In this document: in pieces, positions 1-9,548 of the stretch
Layout of the letters: every line of letters begins with the position of its first letter
Numbering within the stretch: the stretch's first letter is position 1
NCBI GenBank assembly: GCA_964006375.1
Contig: OZ023263.1
Coordinates: 135,112,370 to 135,176,369 of the forward strand
Direction: 5' to 3'
DNA length: 64,000 bases
Origin: Tillus elongatus
Lineage: Eukaryota; Arthropoda; Insecta; Coleoptera; Cleridae
Position numbers and translations under genes: made by a program
Notes under the pieces: generated by a model
What the model was told of the DNA's origin: nothing
Seen by the model: only the letters and a program-made list of their open reading frames with translations
The model's database searches: none

Positions 1-1
1 C

Positions 2-562
2 AACCAGGTCCTCCCCTAATATGTATTCAAATAATGACTCACCTCGTCTGTTAGTGTCTGTGCTCCCCCAAACCAGATGATGGGAGTTCGCATCACACCC
101 CATTACAAGGTGATAATTGTTCCTCTTGCAGTAGGTGATCAATTTCCGCACCTCTGCTGGAGGTAGTTGTTCTGCATCTCTGTCTCCGGGGAAATAGGCC
201 GAACAGGCCACTACTTTCAGCCTGGTCCCCCCGATTCTGATCATGAGATGGATGGCTACCATGTCCTTGGTGCAGTATTCTGATAGTGTAAAATACTGCA
301 AGTTGTTTCGGATCCAGATACAGGCTCTGGGGTTGGTACCAGAGCCCACCTCTACTATCTTACCAGAAGTATTACCCAGCCATTTAGTTCGGTCCGACCT
401 GGCGGTCCTAGGCTCTTGGAGAAGAGCAATGTCTATCTGCTCCTCCTTTAAGTTCATGCTAAGGAGGTATGTCGCTGCCTTAGCATGATGCAAATTTGCC
501 TGTATGCACCCAATAGGTCTGGTGGAAGGATGTATCCTACCACCTCCTCTACTGGGGCCCAT
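2..562 (-). CDS. LINE ORF2, N-terminal endonuclease domain (partial, runs off window)
   Basis: Open from an ATG at 562 to the window edge, 187 codons. The translation is the apurinic-type (EEP) endonuclease that opens ORF2 of R1/TRAS/Jockey-like non-LTR retrotransposons. Seen: QANLHHAKAA at residues 21-30, the catalytic-glutamate block LLQEPRT at 48-54, SAYFPGD at 121-127, and GCDANSHHLVWGST at 156-169, the Asp/Asn motif and following loop. The enzyme nicks target DNA to prime reverse transcription. The reverse transcriptase would lie to the left of base 1. The frame is uninterrupted, unlike the neighbouring ORF1, so this may be a fairly young copy. The R1-like clade is inferred from the DAN-HH-WGS pattern only. 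Confidence 0.8.
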   Translation of the reverse strand, partial: MGPSRGGGRIHPSTRPIGCIQANLHHAKAATYLLSMNLKEEQIDIALLQEPRTARSDRTKWLGNTSGKIVEVGSGTNPRACIWIRNNLQYFTLSEYCTKDMVAIHLMIRIGGTRLKVVACSAYFPGDRDAEQLPPAEVRKLITYCKRNNYHLVMGCDANSHHLVWGSTDTNRRGESLFEYILGEDLV

Positions 563-1303
563 TTTTTGGTGGATTTGATTCCCCCTACGGTGCCACTTCC
601 CGAGAGAATAGCCGGGGGGATTGATCCCCCCCCCCTCACTCTCGGAAGGGCCCGCTTCATTATACAGTGAGGAGGAGGGATATTCCGAGTCGATAATGCC
701 CACTCCCACCCTTCCAGTCACCTCACTGAACGTCTTCCTGACAGCACCCTCTCGGGGCTTTTTTGCCCTCTGTTGTGGTGTGCTGCCATCCGACCGGAGT
801 CGCTTTCCGCTGACGGCGCCCTCAGTAGCGTCATCAGACTCCTCGGGTCGTTTTATCGTACCCTCACAGCCCTCAACTCCTACCCGAGCCCGTCGGGACC
901 CGACTTCCGTTAGTACCTGACTCAAGGCGGTTGAATATGGCACCCGCGCCTCGAGCGGACGACTAGGCTGTCTCCTTGCGGATCCAGGCAGTCGTTATTT
1001 TTTGCTTCGCTCCTTCAAGTAGCTCTCGGGAGATTTTAGGAGCTCCCGCCCCTCATCGGAGGACAGAGTTTTGGAGGATAGGGAGAGGACGACCCTCGAC
1101 CCCCCCTCCATCGGTTTGGCGGTAAGAGAGGGGACAACCCCCATTTCTACCTCTATGTGTTCTCCAGTTGCCTGGAGATCGAGAGTATTATTACCCATCT
1201 CGTTTGGGTCTGTGTCTATCGTGTCATATTCTGATTCCACGAACAGCTGGGGAAAATTGTGGTTAACCTCTATGGAAGAGCCTCGCATCGCATGGAGAGG
1301 CAT
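454..1303 (-). pseudogene. LINE ORF1 (gag-like), frame-broken
   Basis: Lies directly upstream of the ORF2 endonuclease on the same strand and overlaps its start by about 110 bases in another frame, the usual arrangement for ORF1/ORF2. Open segments are 995-1303 (102 residues, acidic and Ser-rich), a middle stretch of about 660-900 that includes a basic KRLRSDGS...KKPRE block, and 454-660. The last two are in different frames joined at a run of ten C at about 626-635, so one break could be a homopolymer sequencing error. No CCHC zinc knuckles are visible. Identity as ORF1 rests on position, not on motifs. Confidence 0.5.
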
Positions 1304-1608
1304 TTATACACAGGGAGGTCTCCCTGGGGAGGATTACGTTAGGGGCAGAATTACCAACCTGTCATTGCCCGGCCATATCGGCCAAAAGCATCATCGCTTC
1401 GGCACCAAGCCTCCAACGACCTTGCGATGTGGTTTTTTTTATAGAGGTATCTCTCGCGATGCCGGACAGTTAAGGCAAGCATTCCCGGCCCTCCCAAGAC
1501 ATGCCTGGGTAGGGTTACGGTATGACAACTGTTTTTGCAACAAATTTTTTTTTTGTCTGAAAATGTTGACTGATGATATTTTTTTAAATGATGTTCCATT
1601 CTTGAAAC
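1304..1608. other. Unassigned stretch between LINE and P-element remnant
   Basis: No gene recognised. It is GC-richer on its left side, which may be the LINE 5' untranslated region, and T-rich on its right side, which adjoins the 3' end of the P-element transposase. The junction of the two elements is not resolved. Confidence 0.4.
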
Positions 1609-2955
1609 TTACTCAGTCCAAATATCATATGGTTCTGTTAAACCACCAAAAGACAGTTGTTGCACCCAAGATGGCATACTGTATGAGTGCAGTGTTCTTG
1701 CTTGATCTATTTCATAGGTATACATGCCAAGTGTGGGATACTTATCTCTATATTTTCTGACTAAGTACCCGGCAATGTAAACTAAACCATCTTTTTCTGC
1801 CATATTATTAGTTGCTGCAGCAGAGGATGCAGAAGAAGATACACTACTTTCACTAATAATTTCATCAACAACTGTACTATAATCTACAAATGGCTGAGGA
1901 ATGTTTGTACAACTAATCTTTTCTAAGCAGTCCTGGTTTAATCTATGTGTCAATACATATGAAATTCCATATTTTGTTGTTAAGTCTTGATAAATGCTTT
2001 GCAGAGATGAGGTAGAGATATATACACCCTTTTGAAAATTTTGCAAAACATTTTTGTTGCAGCAACGCATTGTGATAAAAGTGCTTTTTACTTTATTCAG
2101 AATGTTTTTTTGTTCTTTAAGTCGAGTTGATCCATATGAACTTCGTGTAGGGACAGATGCATTTGGAACATATAAATTAAAAATATCAAACCAAATAGCA
2201 ATAAGTTCTACAAAATCTGCTACATTTTCTGCACTTTTTTTATCATCTCCTGGAAGATATCGTTTTAAAGCAGTAGCTGTGGTGTTTGAAAATATTTGGG
2301 CAGCCTTTGACACATTCTGTCGTTGTGTTTTTTCACAAGTCAGGTGTTGCATTGAAAGCTTATGACAAGAACTAATCTCATAATTAGAGGATTGTATTAG
2401 AGCTTCGATGGGATTTTTTGATATGATAGTTCCATCTTCCAATCCAAATCCACTGTCAACATGCCAATTCCTTATCAACTTTAAAAGAGGTGCAACATCA
2501 GCAAAAAAAATGTTTTTTTCTCCCGACATAGGGTGTATATAATACGTTTTATGGATACTAATGTCCAATTCCTTCCACAAACCCATGTTTCCTCCATCAC
2601 AGTCAGATACACAAGCAAAACAACATGATAGTTGATTCTCTCTAATTCATTTAGAATTTCATCCAATAGGGCCTTAGTCATTTCATTTCATTTCATCAAA
2701 ATCAACATAAATTGGTTGTTTCCATGGATCAATTAACCCCCTTGCTATGATTACTTGCATGTATTTATGTTCTCCAATAATGTCATCTCTTTGTTGGTCA
2801 TATTCATACATAGAACATATTTTAACCTCGTCATATGAGAGAACTGTTATTCTTTGCATGTTTGTTTTTGTTTGTCTATAAATATCCATAATTCTTAAAA
2901 TGTCACTTAGTAAACCATTTTTTAAATTAATAGTGCTGGCCCATCTTTGTAACAT
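1609..2955 (-). pseudogene. P-element-type transposase (THAP9/TNP family), no N-terminus, two frame breaks
   Basis: Three consecutive minus-strand segments (2683-2955, 2481-2681, 1609-2586) read as one P-element-like transposase. The first contains VLSYDEVKICSMYEYD and IIARGLIDPWKQPIY, matching the start of the RNase H-like domain. Around 2620-2590 an alternative frame gives SDCDGGN followed by LWKELDIS, the segment with the second catalytic Asp. The last carries the helical block with KAAQIFS and, near its C-terminus, YGISYVLTHRLNQDCLE, typical of the family. Frames change near 2682 (next to a small GAAAT repeat) and near 2610-2630, so it cannot be expressed as one protein. The THAP DNA-binding domain is absent here; a THAP exon fragment occurs at 33620-33790. 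Confidence 0.8.
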
Positions 2956-2967
2956 AGAAATACCTGG

Positions 2968-3307
2968 TGTGGCGGTGGTTCCGACCGCAGTGTTTCCGTC
3001 AACACTACTCTATGTTTCTGCATAAATACTCTTGACAGTTAAACGTTACGTTACGTTATGCGACAGCCAGCTGTCAAGAACTACGGCAACTATAAGAGAC
3101 ACCAGGCGATCTCTCTCCCTCTCTCCTCGCTACCAACCGCTACATTGAACACACGTCCTCCACGCTCGGTCAGTTATCTGTTATGTACTCATGTACTGTT
3201 GTAATTGTTTTATAGTTAAATGTATTATATAGTTTATTCAGTTAGTGAAATAATAAAGTATATTAAATGTTTACGTATGGATTTAATATCAACAAGTGCA
3301 ATTAACA
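2968..3307 (+). repeat. 5' LTR of a Ty3/gypsy retrotransposon
   Basis: Begins TGTGGCGGTGG and ends AACA just before a primer-binding site. It contains a polyadenylation signal AATAAA at 3252-3257 and a TATAAG-like box near 3091. It precedes gag on the same strand. The matching 3' LTR is not in the window because the element is truncated at about 5440. The exact left edge is inferred from the TG. Confidence 0.6.
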
Positions 3308-3313
3308 TCCATA

Positions 3314-3326
3314 TTGGTGACCCCGT
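3314..3326 (+). other. Primer-binding site
   Basis: TTGGTGACCCCGT lies 7 bases after the LTR end. TTGGTGACCCCG at this place is the tRNA primer-binding site seen in many arthropod Ty3/gypsy elements. Confidence 0.6.
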
Positions 3327-3463
3327 GCCGCAAGCCGAAGATGCCGAGCCTGATGTTCCAGCCGACGTCGCCTAACTTCCACGCACGTGCTCATGCCTAC
3401 AGAAAACGAATATCTAAACAGGTCAGTCCTTTCTAATTTAAAAATTATCTGATTTTTTTCACA

Positions 3464-4234
3464 ATGGCCGAAGATTCTTCAAGCAGCAATATCATGGCAA
3501 GGGTTGCAATAAAATTACCTCCTATATGGAACGTAACGTGAAAATCTGGCAAATGCAGGTTGACGCCCAGTTCGATATATCGCAGATCAGTTCTGAAAAG
3601 ACAAAATTCAGTCATGTACTCGCTAAACTCGATCCTGATGTCGCAGAGTCAATTTCAGATTTTTTTAACCCAACCATTATCATCAACCCCCTATTCAGAT
3701 CTAATGAAACGTCTTTTATTAGAATTTGAAGAGTCCGAAAGTCGCAAAATAAATAAACTTTTAACAGAATTAGAATTAGGCGACAGAAAACCATCGCAAC
3801 TTTTACGCGAAATGAAGTTTTTAGCCGGTAGTCAGATTAAAGATGATTTCCTTAAAATTTTATTTCTACAACGTTTACCAGTCAACGTTCGTTCAATTTT
3901 GGCTTTGAGCAACGATTCTCTAGAAAATTTGTCGGTTACAGCAGACAAAATCGTGGAATTTTTCGGAGATAAATACAACGTGGCTCAAATTCAGTCACGC
4001 GAGCCCGACAAGCTAGCCAAGTTAGAAGCGCAATTAGAGAAGCTAACAGCATCAGTCAACGAATTGCGAACGCGTTCCCGATCTACCTCCGGAGAAAGAC
4101 CCAGGCTCTCTCGAAATTGCATAAACACAAATTCCTCAACTTCCACGTGTTGGTATCATGAACGATTTGGCAACAAGGCCAAACGTTGCATCCAACCTTG
4201 CAATTTTAAAGCAAAACATGTGTCGGAAAACTAA
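3464..4234 (+). pseudogene. Ty3/gypsy gag polyprotein, frame-broken
   Basis: Starts at ATG 3464 (MAEDSSSSN...KLPPIW), stops in frame at about 3540, continues in the frame 3526-3729 (VKIWQMQVDAQFDISQISS..TKF..VLAKLDPDV) and then in the frame used from about 3690 to 4234. The last part has GDRKPSQLLREMKFLAG, the coiled-coil LEAQLEKL and a terminal zinc-binding segment CWYHERFGNKAKRCIQPC. The pattern is that of capsid/nucleocapsid gag in arthropod gypsy elements. At least two frameshifts and a stop make it non-functional. It overlaps no host gene and is followed by the protease region. Confidence 0.8.
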
Positions 4235-4259
4235 TAAGGCACTCCCTCCACGCGGCAGG

Positions 4260-5440
4260 AGACGAGAGCCACCTAACACGCCGCCTTTTTATTTTTGATA
4301 GACGCTCCAATATGAAATTTCTAATCGACTCTGGAGCGGATATTTCAGTTATTCCACCCACTCACGATCAACGGAAATTTCAATCGAAACGTACCTTGTA
4401 TGCTGCAAACGGGACCCCTATTCATACCTATGGCGAACAACTATTAGATTTGGATCTAGGTTTACGCCGTAGGTTCTGCTGGCCCTTCACACTTGCCGAT
4501 ATCAAGCAACCAATTATAGGCGCTGATTTTCTAGCAGAGTTTGCTTTACTTGTGGATATGAAACATAGACGTTTAATCGATACAAAGACAAACCTCTCTA
4601 AGACCGGTGCCAACCCACCACCAGGAATTAATTCTAAAATTCATCTCGTAGACCCGACACACCAGTACTTCAAATTGCTACAACAATTTCCTGACCTTTT
4701 TAAGGAAACTTCTTCTAGCAACCTTCCAGAGGTTGAGTTCTTCCATACTATAAGTACGGAAGGACCACCTGTCACTGCAAAAGCTAGAAGATTGCCCCCG
4801 GAAAAGCTAGCTCAAGCAAAGCTAGAATTCCAGCACATGATAAACTTGGGAATTTGTAGACCCTCCAAAAGTCCATGGTCAAGCCCCCTCCACATGGTGC
4901 AAAAAAGGATGGCTCATGGAGACCATGTGGGGATTACCGAGCACTAAACGCTAAAACAATCCCAGACAAATATCCCATTCCAAATTTGTAGGATTTTAAT
5001 GCCCAGTTAGAAGGCAAACGTATTTTTTCAAAATTGGATATCATTCGCGCTTTCCATCACATCCCAGTAGCACCTCAAGATATTCCCAAAACAGCAGTCA
5101 TAACTCCATTTGGGTTATTCGAATTTGTTAAAACCCCATTTGGCCTTCGTAATTCAGCACAAACATTTCACAGATATTTACATTCAATTTTAAGACATCT
5201 TGACTTTGCCTATTCCTATCTTGACGATATTCTCGTTGCATCAGCCTCTGAAAAAGAACATCAAGAGCATCTAGCAAAACTTTTTCAGACACTTCAAGAC
5301 AACGGCATCCGTATCAATTCATCTAAATGTGAATTCGGAGTGGCCGAAATTTCATTTTTAGGTTTTCGTGTAAATAAATCTGGATTTTTTCCACTTCCTG
5401 AACGCATCAAAGCTATTACCGACCTACCTCTTTTGAACAA
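4260..5440 (+). pseudogene. Ty3/gypsy pol: protease and reverse transcriptase, truncated
   Basis: Aspartic protease motif FLIDSGADISVIP at about 4315-4355 and IIGADFL near 4515 show the retropepsin. From about 4640 comes the linker to reverse transcriptase. The RT frame changes near 4902 at an A-run, has a stop at 4989-4991 (after YPIPNL), then continues with FSKLDIIRAFHHIPV (first catalytic Asp), TPFGL..FVKTPFGLRNSAQTF, and YLDDILVAS near 5218-5245 (the catalytic Asp pair). Homology ends at about 5438; RNase H, integrase and the 3' LTR are missing. Beyond lies a pyrimidine-rich stretch. A clear relic, but gag and pol order and LTR are preserved. Confidence 0.85.
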
Positions 5441-5590
5441 GTTCATTTCTCTCTTTCTTTTGTCTTCTCTTTTCTCTTTCACTTGCCTTAGAAGTTTCTC
5501 GTGACAATAAGTTCAAATGTGGAACAGCTGAAAATTAATATACATTTTAGGAAACTGATGTGCTAAGCAAACTCATCATCAGAAAAGAAA
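5441..5590. other. Unassigned stretch after truncated gypsy element
   Basis: Starts with a CT-rich tract (about 5441-5490). No reading frame or repeat recognised. Confidence 0.3.
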
Positions 5591-5591
5591 C

Positions 5592-5922
5592 CTCAAAGAC
5601 GCAGCAAGTGCGTTATGGTAGTGAATTTTCATAGAAATGATCTGGCACCAAATATTTTATTATAACTTTTTTTTCTTGTAACATAGAAATCTGAATTTTT
5701 GTATATAGTTTACTTTTTATATCGTAAACCTACTCACCAAATTTGGTTATCATAGCTTTTTATTTTTTGAGATAAAAATTTTTTTTTAATGAAAACTTAA
5801 AATTTTCCCAGAAAACCTCGTCCGGTTTTCCTGACTAACGAACTTATCCAAGGTACTTACAAAAGGAAGGCGCATGCCAAATTTTATCAAAATCGGCCAA
5901 TTATTTTTTGAGTTATCGGTGT

Positions 5923-6007
<85 letters not shown>

Positions 6008-6012
6008 ATATA
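5592..6012 (+). repeat. TA-core interspersed repeat, short type, right end missing
   Basis: Starts with the family's hairpin end (ACGCAGCAAGTGCGT, 5-bp stem) and TAGTGAATTTT, continues through ACCAAATTTGGTTATC and AATCGGCC..TTATTTTTTGAG, and enters a (TA)n tract at 5935-6004. The far end with the second TAGTGAATTTT is absent; a LINE ORF1 relic follows. Confidence 0.7.
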
Positions 6013-6025
6013 AAAATTTGATACC

Positions 6026-6450
6026 AAAATCAATCACTTGGAGCAGTGTGCGAAGGCAAAAAATATTGTAATTTCGGCGATACCACCGCAAATAGGAACT
6101 ATAAGGGAAACAGTTGGGCAGTTGTTTACTGCAATAAATTTGGACATGAAAGTAAATGAAATAACAAGCTGCTATAGAATAAAAGCAGGTAAATTAAGTG
6201 AACCAATTGTCGTTAAAGTGTATCACAATAAATAAAACCAGAAAATTAAGTTCAGAGAAAGAAAACTACAAGCATCCATACCAACGAATGTAAATTTGAT
6301 CGGGGGAAAATATAATTATTTATATAAATGATGAACTCACCAAATTTAATCAACATATTTTCACCAAAAGTAGGGAGTTTTAGAAGCAACGCAGCTATAA
6401 GTATGCATATTGTATGAATGGAAAATGTTTAAAAATAAAAGGAGATGGTG
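6026..6450 (+). pseudogene. LINE ORF1 relic (RRM and C-terminal domain type)
   Basis: 6038-6235 reads AKNIVISAIPPQ...VNEITSCYRIKAG....PIVVKVYHNK, which follows the pattern of the RNA-recognition domain in ORF1p of L1/CR1-like elements. After a stop, other frames continue with basic residues and, near 6315-6370, an INDELTKFNQHIFTKSR-like segment where the C-terminal domain would be. Several frame changes, no start codon and no neighbouring reverse transcriptase, so only a short relic. The assignment comes from pattern recognition and should be checked by profile search. Confidence 0.45.
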
Positions 6451-6594
6451 TTAGAGGAAACATATTTTTTTTCTGTTAGAGATGTGGAAGAACTAGGTAG
6501 CTAAAGTTCATTGCAAATTTTAAATTGCTAATCATGGAAGAAATTTTTTTAAGCACGACTTATCGCAAGTTAAAATACTGTAAAAAATCTGAAC

Positions 6595-7448
6595 ACAAGT
6601 GCGTTATGGTAGTGAATTTTCATTAAAAAAAATTTAATAGCAAATATGTCTTGTTTTAAGAAAGCAGGCATCAAATTTCGTTACCAGTATAACCTATATA
6701 GGTAGTAGAAACAGCGTACTATATTTCATACTTTATTGTTTGAAACTGTACAAACATTTTCCGAAAATGAACTTTAAATGTTCCCGAAAAAATTGGTTTC
6801 CTGGCCAACACATCATATAGGTTAATAGCAAATTGAGTTATTCAAATTTGAAGCATTTAATGAATAATCGTTACCATAACGCACTTTCTGCATGCCGAAC
6901 TTATTTTCTTACAAACATACACTGTATATGGAAAATGCAAAAATAAATAATACAAGGCATGTTCGACAAAAAAAAATTGTATCACCAACGACTGTGATTA
7001 TAGAAATAATTTTATAAGATGCAGCTGAAGACACCCAAGTATAGAATTTTTTCTTGTATCTTAATAGTAACGGATATTATTGAACTTTATTGATTTTTAC
7101 GAACATTCGCTATTCGAATTATAGACCTTTAAACGATAAACTCTATAGCTAAAACTACTGCCAAAGCATCAGAGAAGGGTCTATGTGAAATGAATTTTCT
7201 GGAAATATTTTAGTAAAACGAAAGACAGAGACGGTTGATCGTGGAACATAAATGTTTGTGAAACACTCTTCTTACTACATCTTTTCTACATAACCTGTAT
7301 CCGTTTCAAGTTCATTACCTATAAGTTACCAATTTTGTGGTTTCAAATCGCCACTTTTTAAGAGAAAAATCCCAATTTTTTTTAGTGCCTATATAAACTT
7401 TTTTGTCTTTTAAGTCACAGATCTAAATTTTGGTACATAGTTTACTTT
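6595..7448 (+). repeat. TA-core repeat, long type, truncated
   Basis: Contains the 300-bp block bounded by AAGTGCGTTATGGTAGTGAATTTT at 6598 and its inverted counterpart ending near 6900 (CCATAACGCACTT). It then holds decayed parts of the long-type interior (CATCAGAGAAGGGTCTAT.., CTATATAAACTTTTTTGTC). It ends where a second, minus-oriented copy begins at about 7449. Confidence 0.6.
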
Positions 7449-7522
7449 TAGTGAATTTTCTTTTAAAAAATCACTAATGAGGAGATCCCGACTTTTGAAT
7501 TTTGAAAAAATTTCTTCAAATC
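7449..7522 (-). repeat. TA-core repeat, minus copy, end segment left of the Polinton
   Basis: AGTGAATTTTC..TCACTAATGAGGAGATCCC..TTTGAATTTTGAAAA is the end of the repeat that carries the inverted TAGTGAATTTT pair. The copy is cut at AGCGCT by the Polinton and resumes at 26246. An uninterrupted copy at about 49236-49330 shows the same sequence continuing through AGCGCTAATTAGGCC, so the insertion point is read directly. Confidence 0.8.
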
Positions 7523-7528
7523 AGCGCT
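7523..7528 (+). other. Polinton target-site duplication, left
   Basis: AGCGCT immediately before the terminal AGTAGACAGGGCG of the inverted repeat. It is repeated at 26240-26245. Six base pairs is the length known for Polinton/Maverick elements. Confidence 0.9.
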
Positions 7529-7559
7529 AGTAGACAGGGCGTCACCCTGGCCCATCCCC

Positions 7560-7890
7560 TCCACTTTCCAATATAGCGTCTACGCATGCGCGTGACGTTA
7601 CAGGTGACGGCGTCTGCACATGCGCGTGACACATGACAGCTGTCAGCTGACGTCACATGTTCGAGGAGTGGGGGTAAGCTGTCAGCGCGTGGCGGGTAAC
7701 CTGACAGCTGACGTCACATGTCACTAAGATGGCGGGAGCCAGCTCATCAAATGTCACATGTTCCAAGATGGCCGCCACTGTCAGGTTCCAAGAGGTCCGC
7801 TACAGCAACCGGCCATCTGGTCACGGATAACCTGTCAGTTCACATGTTCCAAGATGGCTGCTGCTGCTGTCAGGTCCCAAGTGCCGCCAT
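7560..7890. promoter_or_regulatory. GC-rich terminal block with CRE-, NRF1- and YY1-like motifs (left arm)
   Basis: In otherwise AT-rich DNA this block has CGCATGCGCG at 7583-7592 and a related ATGCGCG at about 7620, palindromic TGACGTCA at 7648-7655 and 7709-7716, and AAGATGGC at 7726, 7766 and 7851, with repeated CACATGTTCCAAGATGGC. These resemble NRF1, CREB/ATF and YY1/Pho sites of TATA-less promoters. It may drive inward transcription of the genes in the repeat. No experimental support is visible in the sequence. Confidence 0.45.
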
Positions 7891-8144
7891 GTGGTTATAC
7901 ACACGTGTTGAGCAGGTACCGGAGGCCCGCTTGCCGAGAATGTAAGGTGTGTTAATTTGATGTTAAGTCTGACATATAAGCAATCTGCTTTGCGTTATAC
8001 GAGAATGAAAGGTATACATGTGTTGTGTGTAAGTTTATGCCGGCTGCTGTTGCCCGCTAGCCGAATGTGGGGTTAGAACTACCGATTCCCCATGCTGAAT
8101 GTTAAGTCTTGTATAGGTTATGTTTTTGTTGACATCAAGTATGT

Positions 8145-8177
8145 GTTGTGCTCTTAGGCAACGGCCTAAGCCACAAC
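8145..8177. other. Conserved hairpin in Polinton end region
   Basis: CTTAGGC (8153-8159), loop AACG, GCCTAAG (8164-8170), extended by TTGTG/CACAA. The right arm at about 25595-25625 keeps the stem although the loop differs. Confidence 0.5.
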
Positions 8178-8344
8178 GTGTTGTATATGTTTGTTTGTTT
8201 GTTATGAACTTACCATGTGAAAATGTGTGGTTATGGTTATTTGTTTGTTAAGGTTAAGTGCTGTATGTTTGATGGCGTGTTTTAGGGTTGCCATGTTACT
8301 AAGTTTTGGCGGGTATATTTGAATTTTAGCGAAAAGGTGTGCGC

Positions 8345-8401
8345 CTGTGCAGAGTTCATATATTTGTTGGATTTATTATTGGTATTCTGGACTCTGCACA
8401 G
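8345..8401. other. Conserved 11-bp stem in Polinton end region
   Basis: CTGTGCAGAGT at 8345-8355 and ACTCTGCACAG at 8391-8401 form a perfect inverted pair around an AT-rich 35-base loop. The same pair occurs in the right arm at about 25370-25427. A CACACA tract and AGAGAGAG follow. Function unknown. Confidence 0.5.
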
Positions 8402-8504
8402 ACACACACACACTCATACACATAGAGAGAGGGCTAGCTAGCGGGTACTTGAAATGGGTAGAGATAGATAACTAATTTGTTTATAGAAAATGGTGTTGAA
8501 GAAG

Positions 8505-8578
8505 TGGCTGAGAATCGAACCCAAGAACTCAAAACAGCAGGCGAATACGCAAGCCGTTAGACCAAGGGGATCTGAGTG
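8505..8578 (-). other. tRNA-like sequence with A and B boxes (left arm)
   Basis: On the minus strand TGGTCTAACGG (8553-8563) fits a Pol III A box and GGTTCGATTCT (8511-8521) fits a B box, at tRNA-like spacing, with a 5-bp T stem. The flanks do not pair as an acceptor stem, so this is a tRNA-derived relic or an internal Pol III promoter, not a working tRNA. Confidence 0.45.
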
Positions 8579-9139
8579 AAAGTAAAATTTTAACGTGTAA
8601 TATACAACTATCTTTTAAATGAAACGAATATCGTTGACCTAGACAGAATATATTATTATTAAATTGGTTTTTGGACTTTATACAATTATATACGACATAA
8701 TATATGGGTTATAATTGTATGATGCATCGTATTAAAAGCCAACAAATTATTATTATACATTTATTGTGTGATATATATGCTAATTTTCCGTTATACAAAT
8801 CAGACGTGTTTAGCTTATACAAGCATCTGGGCAGATCACTAGTTAACAGATTAATCATGTACAACTATAATCAACGAACTCTATACTAGGTAAGTAGTAA
8901 GTTCATTGACTATAATAGTTACATGCTTTTTGGAGACGTTATTTTGTCTGACTACAACATAGTATGATACTTGAATAACAAACAAATAACCTAGATAGCC
9001 TCCAGTATATTATTAGTTTAGACAATGATTGATCTAACAATAACCTAGTATGTAAATGTAAACATACGTTTGAATAGGTAAAAAATCCAGTTTTATATGT
9101 ATATCATAACTAATATTCATTACCATAACGCTAATTCAA

Positions 9140-9144
<5 letters not shown>

Positions 9145-9212
<68 letters not shown>
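9145..9212. repeat. (TA)n tract, left Polinton arm
   Basis: About 68 bp of pure TA. The homologous tract in the right arm (24354-24443) is about 90 bp, so the two have changed length since the arms were identical. A CA tract follows at about 9249-9267. Confidence 0.9.
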
Positions 9213-9216
<4 letters not shown>

Positions 9217-9548
9217 GTTACCCATTAAGAATGAGGTTTTAAAAAAATACACACACACACACACACATACACACATATTACAGGTACAGACAGACTGAAC
9301 TGAAATGTCTTTGCTGCTGTTTACCATATGACACACGCAAACATGATGCGTTTCGATGGTGGGGGTGTAACCTTTGGTTTTGTTTGAGCTTGCACATGAT
9401 GTTGTTTGAAATAATAGTTAGAGACATGACAACTGTCGTAAACAAACCAGTATTGTGTTAGCATCCAAAAAAGTAAGAAACATATAGATTTTAGCTCCTG
9501 TGTATGTGTGTGTGTGTGTGTGTGTTAAATACGTAAAGACTGGCAACT

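Noticed and set aside
1071..1760. 229-codon plus-strand frame
   Set aside because: It runs antisense across the LINE ORF1, the spacer and the end of the P-transposase, and has no recognisable domain.
8704..8889. 61-codon frame in the Polinton end
   Set aside because: The right arm does not preserve it as a protein (frame interrupted), and it has no recognisable motif.
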